A model generated the notes under the pieces. It had not been told where the DNA came from. It saw only the letters and a program-made list of their open reading frames with translations, and searched no databases. 64,000 bases of DNA, taken from positions 653,507 through 717,506 of the forward strand of contig OZ022594.1 of NCBI GenBank assembly GCA_963669155.1. The letters run 5' to 3'. This DNA comes from Arbacia lixula. Its lineage: Eukaryota; Echinodermata; Echinoidea; Arbacioida; Arbaciidae. Positions 1-10,300 of this stretch are shown here, piece after piece. A program made the position numbers and the translations under genes. The stretch's first letter is position 1. The number at the start of each line of letters is the position of its first letter.

Positions 1-696
1 TGCGCCCCCCCCCCCGGGTGCCCGCCCCCCCCCCCCCACCCCCCAGATATTTTCTCATAGGACAGGGAGGATGCGTAAAAGAAAACGCCATTTGATCATC
101 CTGGCCATAATGAGAATAGCATCATGAAGTTATCATTTTCAAAAATGAAACGAGATACCAAATACTTTTGAAGAGGTACATGATATCGTCAAAAGAGCAC
201 TTTAGTCTGTATAAAAGGATTTTCTTATCTACATGTTTGAAAACACTTTAAACACTCTCTTCCTATGCATGTACGATTCTACGATGCCGATGTTCTGCGA
301 CAGAGCGTAATGGAAGTGACTTTAAATTGTTCTTTTTGACGAATGAGGCCGGACGAATAGGCATGGGGTTAAGTTTAGACATAAATTTAAGACTTGGTAA
401 GAAAATTAAAATTGTACTTTGATATGATTTGTGCGATACAAAATCACATAAGCGCCAATCTTTTGTAAACGTTCTCATTTTGCAAACACTGCAGTGGGGG
501 TGCTTGCAACGTACTCAAAACATGGAAACTGCAGTGTTGCCAGACACGTACGTATAGCCTTCGGGGAGTTTAAAAGAGTTTTTTTTTTCGACGAGGGTAA
601 TTTTGGTGGCTGTTCTATACAATTGGTCCCCATAGGCATACTTGACTGTATGCAGCGAACAGATTAAGAATGAAACAGTGCTACCATGTGTTCAAA
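1..696. other. Unique flank, nothing recognised
   Basis: It begins with a poly-C-rich stretch (1-45). The rest is AT-rich single-copy-looking sequence with short open frames only. I see no exon, RNA gene or clear repeat. Confidence 0.5.
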
Positions 697-1312
697 CAAA
701 CTTTTGACACTTTCGACAAAAAAAAATCTACTATTTTAGTACACTCTCACCATGGAAACATTCAAAGAACATTTAAAAAATCATTTAATATAAGTTCCCA
801 CCTGAATGAACCTGGAATTTGCACATCATTAAGTTGACATGGTAAGTGTCATTCTTAAGCAGGTTTTGTGACATATTATTAATTATTATTCTTGTAATCA
901 TTTTTGGAATATCTAACGGGATGTTCACTTTTGGAGGAATTTGGAAAATATGAGATAATGAATTCGGAACTCAACAATGTCCATTCTGTATTAAACATGT
1001 GAATACAGCGTCAACTGCCATCACAGCGTTTTCATTCATGATGCTTCTGACAGAAAAGATCTTGTGGGTTGACATGTGTAGCACACAATGGTATTGAGTT
1101 CTGAAATGATAATTATGCATTTGATACACACCAAAATCAAGGCCCAAAACTGTCCAAAAGTGGAAATTATACAAATGATAATTGACGAAAAGCCACGAAA
1201 CCTACTTCTAAACAGATTGACATCCTTTGACTTTATGACGTGTGAATTTCAGCTTGATTAGAGTTGAAACTTATTTCATTATTTTTTTTATCAAAGTTTC
1301 AATAAGTGTTTG
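697..1312. repeat. Foldback element, family G (copy 1)
   Basis: The two ends are diverged inverted copies of each other: the AAACTTTTGACACTTT side near 700, with CACATCATTAAG near 825, mirrors the ACATCCTTTGACTTTATGACG side near 1220. Related copies lie at about 3170-4205 (split), 8806-9120, 32864-33350 and 59756-60012. A shared inner motif is ATGCTTCTGRCAGAAAAG. Probably a non-autonomous DNA transposon. Confidence 0.6.
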
Positions 1313-1506
1313 TTATACAGGTCTTTGCTGAAACTGTAGATGCGCCGAGTCAGAAAAGAATACCATCTACATGATCAATAGCAGGACGAAACATTTATAT
1401 TACACATTGTTGAGGTATGCTTATGATCATTCTATTTTACTATATAATCAAACAGGAATAGACCTGTAGATCTCAAGGCCATCACATACCACACGGCACG
1501 ACCAGT

Positions 1507-1600
1507 CGTGCGACTATGCGACTGGCTGAATTGCAGCACCCGGTTATTGGATTTGTACACGAAGGTGACGTCATATTGCCGGTCGCAGACTGCCGAATCG
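1507..1600 (+). repeat. Dispersed repeat, family L (copy 1)
   Basis: Contains GCGACTGGCTGAATTGCAGC followed by GGTGACGTCA. A diverged inverted counterpart lies at about 63785-63865. Boundaries are approximate. Confidence 0.45.
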
Positions 1601-1757
1601 TGGCGAAATCGTACGTCTGCGGGGGCCTTCAGATACATAGGGATTTAAGTGGCAGAAAATCTAAACATGAATTAGATTTTTTAGACTGTTTCCAGTCTCC
1701 GCAGGTCTCGGAGACGTCTCTACCAACCATTACCACTACCACCACCCCCACCACCAC

Positions 1758-1796
<39 letters not shown>

Positions 1797-2430
1797 TCTC
1801 AACATCATTCACATCATCATCACCATCATCGTCATCATCACCTTCATCAGTATTATAATTTGTCAATCCCGTCAGCAACATCAATACCATCATCATTATT
1901 GTTCAACTAAACCAAACACATTGATTTCCAGCTTAGTTGTAAGTTGTAAATTATTCTGTCTTAAACAAATAAATCATTCCAATCCATCTCCTAGCTATCA
2001 CTGACCTATGCACAATGTACGGCTGGACTGTGTCGCGACCAAATAATGCATGTTCGCACGGAAGCAATGTGCCGTTACGGCTTGCCACAGTCATCACAGT
2101 GGGAATCCTAAAACTAAACATTTGCCGCGAGCAGCAGCGGCACACTGCTTCCGTCGGTATAAATATATAGCTCTTACTTGTGGCTGTCACACTACATATC
2201 ACACCCATGGCCAGACGTGCGTGACGCAGTCCACACAATGATGCGCACGATCTGCGTCAAAGCGTCACACCCATGTGTCGTCATACACATCCGTCATGCG
2301 TGGATGTAACCCGTATCCAGCGTAGACCACCTGACTCATTCCTTCTCATGAAGACTGACTTGAGCGGTAATGTGACTGGAACTCGATACATAGAGTCACA
2401 ATGTAAAACATACGGCAATAAGTTATCGCA
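1601..2430. other. Downstream flank of the ZnT gene, with CAT/ATC microsatellite
   Basis: Imperfect (CAT)n/(ACC)n triplet repeats at about 1727-1850 open a spurious long frame. The rest shows no gene or named repeat. Confidence 0.6.
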
Positions 2431-2436
2431 TTTATT
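2431..2436 (-). terminator. Probable poly(A) signal of the ZnT gene
   Basis: AATAAA on the minus strand, about 124 bases after the stop codon. It is the nearest perfect hexamer downstream, implying a 3' UTR of roughly 150 bases. No transcript support is available here. Confidence 0.5.
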
Positions 2437-2559
2437 CATGGCATCGTAACCATGGTAACTATAGGACTGGACTGTATACGACACTAATAAACTAACAGAG
2501 TCATGTGACGCATTGAAAGACTGACGCAGATATTGTTGAGATCTGCTTTTATAGGGCTT

Positions 2560-2720
2560 CTACGCCAACGCACTCGAGCGTGCGCAGAGGAAGTCTACAC
2601 CGTCATCCACCGTCTCGATCTGGATGGTGGAGTGGACGACTCCGAAGTGCGTCTCGAGGATGTGCCGGGCATCGCGGAGGATCTTTGGTGCGTTGACGGG
2701 CTGGCCATCATAAAGACGAG
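2560..2720 (-). CDS. ZnT exon 7: C-terminal domain end and stop
   Basis: The acceptor CCCCGCAG ends at 2721. It encodes RLYDGQPVNAPKILRDARHI, then LETHFGVVHSTIQIE and a short tail with one cysteine (FLCARSSALA), stop TAG at 2562-2560. ZnT2/3/8 proteins usually end near the TIQVE motif, so the length is right. The rest of the last exon is 3' UTR. Confidence 0.93.
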
Positions 2721-5700
2721 CTGCGGGGTGGGAGAGGGGTAGAGGAATTAGGTTTAATGCAGGTTAATAGGATGGTGACGACGGGCTTTAAGATGAGACA
2801 GCGGGGAAGACGAATACATTATAGTGGTTGTTAGCAAAGGTGAAGGGAGTGAGTGAGAGGGGAAGATTTTTGTTCTGACATGCGATTTCATGATTGTTGC
2901 GTAACCTCTGAACGAAGTGTCGGATTTTTTCAAATTTCATGTCAAAAGTTGCGAGACACTTCAAAAGAAAAAAACTCATGAAAAGGCGTGTCTTGATGCT
3001 TAGCGATTACACGTCAGTCGCGGATTCCGTACGGGGGGGGTGGGGGGTCAAAATGACCCCCCCCCCCCCCACACACACACACACACACACACACCCCTCC
3101 AGTCAGGGGCTAATGCTGGTTGGATAGGATGACGACTCCTACTTCTACTACGATGCATTGCTACTGTATTACTAGATGGTAAAAAACGAAACTTTTGAAA
3201 TATAGTTAAAACTAAGTTACAACTCGAATGAAGTGAAAATTGACACATCATCAAGTCAAAGGATGTCAATTTTTTTAGAAGCAGGTTTTGTAACATTTCA
3301 TTTATTACTTTTATCTAAAATAATCAATGGAATATTTACTGCGATCTTGATTTATTGGACAAATTTGGTCCTAACAATTTGTGTGTATCAGATAATCATT
3401 TCAGATCACAACAATGACTATTGTGTATCACACCTGTCAATCCACGAGCAAATGCAATCATAGTTTCATTTATAATGCATGATGCTTCTGGCAGAAAAGG
3501 AGTTGTGGCTTGACACGTGTGATGCACAATGGTCATTGTTGTGTTCTGAATCACCGCCAGAATCATGATTCTAATCATGATTCAAAACGCAAACATGAAT
3601 CACGATAACGACAGAATCAGCGTTCAGACGACCTTCTCTCCAATCACGTTTCTCCTCGGATTCGGGCCGATCCAGTGCGCATCGCAATGCGCAGTTTGAT
3701 CCAGGAAGTATAGGTCAACTTTAACGCGCGCGTTTTCTGACTTCTAGGTGGGCTGCTTGCACTGAACTATACCACTACGTAGTGGTATAGTTCAGTGGCT
3801 GCTTGACTAGTACCGGAAGTAGGCCGACACAATGACGTCAAAGAATCATGATTCAAAATCACGGTTGCGTTCAAGCGACCTTTTTCGAACGTGATTGTGC
3901 AGAAACGCGTTTCCAAACGCCCCTTTTCCCGCGTTTCATGTTTGTATTCAATTTCGTCTGAACGCAATCGTGATTCTGCAGAAACATGTTTTGAATCATG
4001 ATTCTAATCATGATTCTAGGGCAAAAAGTGTCGCATTAACGCAACCTCTTTTAGATCCAAATTTGTCCAAAAGTGGAAATGTCATTAAATATTTACAGGA
4101 TTATTAAAAAAAAAGTTAATCGATGAAATGTCACAAAAATCCATTTGATCCGAGTTGTAACTTTCCATTAATCATTTTTCAAAAGTACCAAAAGTTCTTT
4201 TTTTAACACCTAGCCCCGTGTACAACTTGTTGTTGATTATTTTATTTTCTGTGTAGTGACTTTGACACGAGTACTGAGCAATTTTTCTTTCCTTACCTAG
4301 TACAAGATGCACGCATAAAAGATGAACGTCAGATGTCAGGGCCCATATACGAAGAGAATGCACGCCCTCTACGCCGTCAATCTCCACAAGCCTGCGTTTC
4401 ACGTCGTCGTAGTCGAAATGAGGTGATTTGGCTGCAAATTGAGGGGCGGAGGTCAAAGGTCAATTATACATTTAGAATCATACATTTTAAATAATGCACA
4501 CACGTAAACAGATAGCCACCACTACCACTAGAATATCCGTTCATTATGCTTGACGGTGCCTTTGCAGAAATTTTCTTTAAAGGGATAGTTCACCATGAAA
4601 ATAGTTTGGTTTCAATTAAAGCAGAAACATGAAAGAAATATATTCGTGACGGTTTGACGAAAATCCGTCAAAGATTAAGAAAGTTATGATCATTTGAAAT
4701 TTCAATTTTGTGACGTCACATGCTAGGTGCTCTCTCTCATATTGTTGTGTACAGAATAATTCCATGAATTGCTCTTTTTCTGTTTTTGACAAGGGAATGA
4801 TTTTGTTCATACAGGTATGTATGTAAAAAAACGCATTTCTAATATGTATCAAATAAACAGGTAAAAGGGTGCACATCTGTTTGAGAAATTGCACATTTTC
4901 GAAAAGAAATGTACGTAAACATTATTATGGGAGAGCACCCCGCACATGACGTCACAAAATCAAAATTTTAAAAGATCATAACTTTCTTATCGATCCTTTG
5001 ACGGATTTTCATCAAATCTTCACTAATATGTTACTCTCACGTGTCTGCGTTTATTGAAACAGACGTGAATTTGAGGGTGAACTATCCCTTTAAACTTGTA
5101 AACTTGTGGGCCCATATTCCCCCGGGACATAGTCAAATTCTTCACTTTTATGGACCCTGATCTCCATGCTGTCTCTTCTTGTCATCAGCATTCTATTGTA
5201 TTGTGTCCTTTGATTTGTTACTCGTGTATTTCCTTCCTATAAATTCTTTGTAATGCCATTTCTATGGTCGAATCCTTACTATAATTCAGCTTAAGTTGTG
5301 TGTCCCTCTTTTTATTTGAAATCGTTTTTCTCCGTGATTTTCCACTCTGTGGAGTTTTTTCCGAACCATGGTCGTCGCATGATTGAAACTGTTTTGACCC
5401 GCAATTCGTAACTCCCATTTATACTGCCTATCTTTCTTTCACAACGTCGCGTCGGCTACGTGCGATCACGACTCAGAACTTTCGCAATAGACCGGTTTAC
5501 TAACATATTCAAATTTTATGCATACCAATTTAACAAAGGTTGCCCCTGACAGCCGAAAAGCTTGAACGAGGTTTGCCCTACATAGCAACAACTAATGTAT
5601 ACAAAGTGGATTCCAAGTACTGAAATACTACTATTAGGTACAGGTTAATAGAGTAACTCGTTACTAGGCCCCGAGGGAGGAAACCTCTATAAATTTGACT

Positions 5701-7264
5701 ACATTTTAAACCGGTCGATTTGAAACACATTTTGGGTGGCCTATCATGAGTGATCGTCTGCCTCTAAAGTAGCCTATCCGATAGGCGATCGGGCTCGTGG
5801 GCAACTACTACTGACGGGCGAGGGTAAAGGGCGAAGCCCGCCCTCTCCCGTCAGTAGTAGTTAGTTGCCCACGAGCCCGATGGCCTATCGGATAGGCTAC
5901 CTCTAAAGCAGATTGTGAGGAGATCGCTTATAACGCCTGGCTTATTACGCAATGTTGCGTCACCTGGCTTCTTACGCAATGCTTAATACGAAATCCAGGA
6001 ATCCTCTTTAGTGACCGCTATTGTATAGTGGCGTCCTTCACCTTTCGGACCTTTCGGACCGAAATGTATATCATGGCGTTACATTCAAATGCAGTTCTAT
6101 AAAAGTAAAACAATACTGGGGCGATCCGCGGCAAAATCTGCGGTAATAATTATAATAACATTTATTCACAACTGTCTCCCTAAAATGCGTAGTACCGTGC
6201 TATGACATTCGCCTTATCTAGTCAGGGATGTGTTATGGAAGGATATGAAGCAACTTTCTCTCTTTGAACCCATGCGCGGCACCGCCAAAAAATTATGTGG
6301 TCTCGATCAGCATGTGCTTTTCAGGTGTTTTAACAATAACGAACATGATTGCGTAGCAACGGTTTCTCAGAGAGAACAAAAGAAATGTAGAGTCTTATTT
6401 CGCTTGTCCAGTTCTGTTGGATTGCATCAATACTTTTGTGTGGAAAAGAGATGTCAGCGAACAAAAATAAACAATTTTCCCTTGTAAAATATTTCAGCTG
6501 CATGCAAATGCACGCAAACTCTGTTAATGAAAATATGATTTTGATAATGATTGAATCCCACATTTCCGGAAATATCCGGAAAGTGAAGAAATTTGTGTAA
6601 GTGTAAGTAAGAATATTATTTTATATTTCCGCTTGAGCATCATTCAACCATTATTTAGCAGAAAACCGAACACATGATCTTTAGTGGGGTTTCCCTTAAC
6701 TTTCTTGAAAACTTTCTTGAGACAAAACAGGGAATTCCAAGTTGACAGCAGCTAAATGTCGGTGCTGCGCACGGGACATCATAGCATTGTAGTGATTGTG
6801 GAATGCTTTTTGACATTCATGAGCACGCTTTAGTATCCATACAGATGTTTGAATATATATTATGCGCGAGTATCCTTGATCTACTGATCCAATTTCAGAG
6901 AGTTGAATGCACTTGCTTGCGGACAACATTTCAAAGCATCCTTTATCAAGTTTGTCCGCGCAACAACAAAAAACTAGAGCGATTCGACTGCCACTCTCTC
7001 CCTCTATCCTTTCATTTCTCTCTCTCTCCCCACTTTCACTCTTACTCTCTTACTCTCCTTCTCTGTCTATTCCCACTCTCTTCCACCCTCTCTCCTCTCT
7101 CTCTCACTCTCTCTCTCTCTCTCTCTCTCTCTTTCTATCTTTCTCTATCTATCCCTCTTTCTGTGTGTCTCTCCTCCTCGATGTAAAACATAATGAGACG
7201 CGTAGCCCCTCCCCCCTCTATCTCTTCCCCCCCCCCTCTCTCTCTCTCTTTCTCTCTCTCTCTT

Positions 7265-7300
<36 letters not shown>

Positions 7301-7310
7301 CCCATCTCTC

Positions 7311-7361
<51 letters not shown>

Positions 7362-10300
7362 CTTTCTTTCTCTCTCTCTCTCTCCCTTCCTCCCTCTCCC
7401 CCTCTCTCTCTCTCTCTCTCTCTCTCTCCCCCTCTCTCTCTCTATCTGTCCCTCTCTCTGTGTCTCTCTCCTCCTCGATATAAAACATAATAAACCCCGA
7501 AGCTTTTACCTTCCATGAGCACTAAAATAGTGTCCTTGAACAGATTTAAAAGCGCCAGCACTACGATCGCTCCAAAGACGAGTGTGAGTATAGGATCGAC
7601 GATCTTCAGATCAGGCTTGATATAAAAAACAACAACAATACGAACAGAAAACAGCAAATTAATATCAATTACATCAGTCTGATTGGGATTTTTTTTTTAG
7701 CATGAAGCAATCACTACCCTCGCTACTCTTATCATATCGTGTTTTAGCCAAAGGTCTAATCAAAGGGATAGTTCACCCTGAAATTAAGTGGGTTTCAATA
7801 AAAGGAGACACGTGAGAAAAACATACGACATGTAATGAAGGTTGGATGAAAATCCGTCAAAGGAAAAGAAAGTTATGATCTTTGAAAGTTTTGATTTTAT
7901 GACGTCACGTGCGAGGTGCTCTTCCATATTATGTTGTGTACATTTTTTCTCGCAAATGTGCATTTTCTCAAACAGATGCATCCTTTTACCTGTATATTTG
8001 ATACATCATTAGAAATACGTGTTTTTACACACATACCTGTACGAACATGATACCTCGCACGTGACGACACAAAATTGAAATTTCCAAGGATCACAACTTT
8101 CTTATTCTTTGACGGATTTTCGTCAAACCTTCACTAAAATATTTTCATGTTTCTGTTTTGATTGAAATCACCTTATCTTCAGGGTGAACTACCCCTTTAA
8201 GAAAAAACTTTAATTACAAACGGCATCCTCCGGCCATCTACCCATTGCCATAGAGAAGGTCCCACGCCTAAACTGCCCTAATTTGACAAAAGGAAGCAAC
8301 TAACAAAAGAGACTTTTCTTGTAAATGAGCAAAATGTGTCTGTCACTTGCATTGTCTTTGTGCAACACGATATCATGTTAGACTGAATATCTCGCATCAA
8401 GATAAATATTTCTTATCCAGATTTTGCCTGTATATAGGGAATGCTGGGTTCAATGTAAGAGTACCAGTAACCCAGATTTAAGTGATTTGTCACTTGCTTC
8501 CTTTTGTCAGTGTAGGGCAGTATAGCTTTACCCCATATAGGCTTATGTCTTAAAAATGATAACACGTCATGAAAATAAGATATTTATAATTGGAATATCC
8601 TTATTTTGTGTGACATGAAGCGTTTTTAATCGTCTTTGCCTCATGAAAATTTAAATGGCAAGTCGTAAGCGCGATTTTTGTTGAAAGCCTGCAACTGTTT
8701 TTTTTTTCTCGTTTTCGTAGTATACGTTTACTAAGAAATGCTTCTAATATCACGGATACTACATCTTTTTGCGAAAAAGCAAAACATTTTGGTGTAGGTA
8801 CCTGGCGATAAAACTTTTGACACTGTTGAGAATTCATTTGTTATATTAGTTGAATAGAGCTGAAATTTACACATAAAATAATCAAAGGATGTCACACAGA
8901 TACTGAAACAGATTTCTTTACATTTCATCAATTATCCTTATTGTAATAATCTATTGAATATTTATTGAGATTTTCACCCTTCGAACCAATTTGATTTGGA
9001 CTTGAAAATATGTATGTATCAGACAATTATTTTAGCTCACAACAATGTCAATTGTACGTTGCACATGTCAATCCACAAGGTCTTTTATCAGGCATTATCA
9101 ATGACACTGTGATGACAGTTACCCCCCCCCCCCTGTCCCCCCTCCCCCGCTCCATCTCGTACCGATTAACCCTGTATTAACAACTAATACTACATCTCAT
9201 CACGAAGCTGACACTATTTGTCAAGCGAAAAAGATCAATCCAATAAAATCAATAACTTACAGATGCATTGATCTTATAAGGTGTATCCATTACACCCCGA
9301 TAATCATGACACGATTTATCATTATACGGTTTATTGATGTATTGATAAAACTCGAATGAAACAAGTTGTTTTGATTATGTATCCATTAAATGGTTCACGC
9401 ATCCCCAGTGATTAAAGCCAGAATGTCCCTTTTGCAGATCATTTTTTTGTTGTTGTAAATACAACGGAAAGCGGAAGATGATAGTGCATTACGGATTACA
9501 ACTTCCCTCCCAATGATAGAAGCGAAATTACAAAACCAAATGACAATCGTAAGAAAGATGACGATAAGTATAATTCAGAAACATATTAACAAAGCGAGGA
9601 GGAGGAGGGGGGGGGGGGTCATAGTCCACACGTGTTATTGGACCTCCCAACTGTGCTTAGCCTATTTCTCCCCAAGTCAAGTCACACCACCATATTCTCT
9701 GATATCATCCATCCACCTCCTACTTCTTCTGCCTGCCTCTTCCTCTGGTGATACCTCTGAGGGTCCAGACAGTTAATTTATGTGTCCTTCGATCGTCTTT
9801 CCTCCTGGCCAGATAACCAGCCCACCTCCAATTCTCCGATTTAATTTCCTGTACTATGTCCCGTATTTTGGTTTTCCTTCTCAAATCCTGGTTTCTAACT
9901 TTGTCCCTTTTTGTAACACCAATCAAGTGTGCTTATAACATACAAAAACGAGCTCTTTAAATAGAGCACCGAAATAGTGTCGTCATATACAGCGTGATGC
10001 AGGTTCTTGTTTTGAACGACATCACTCAAGTCATTCGAATTGAAACTATGATTTTGTTTCCATAAGTGTCAAAGGTCTTTTTTTAACACGTAGTAATAGT
10101 AGTGGTTCTGTGTGTGTGTAATGTGATTGTGTATGTATGTGTGTATATGTGTGTGTGTGTGTGTCTGTCAAAATCTTTGTTTTACACCTAGTTTGTTGTG
10201 TCATACTCACCTTGAAATAGATAATGAGAGATCCAATCAGGAGTCCCACACCGAACAGGGAATCGCCCACCATATGGAGACAGGCCGCCCTGATGTTCAT

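Larger units (their letters stand above)
3170..4205. repeat. Foldback element, family G (copy 2), split by a nested insertion
   Basis: The left half is about 3170-3550 and the right half about 4018-4205. The ends are inverted (CTAGATGGTAAAAAACGAAA against AGTTCTTTTTTTAACACCTAG read in reverse). The inner part matches family G at 970-1150 (GATGCTTCTGGCAGAAAAGG). It is interrupted by the element at 3559-4017. Lies in ZnT intron 6. Confidence 0.6.

Noticed and set aside
1516-2004. 162-codon plus-strand frame
   Set aside because: Much of it is CAT/ACC repeat (poly-Ile/Thr). No domain.
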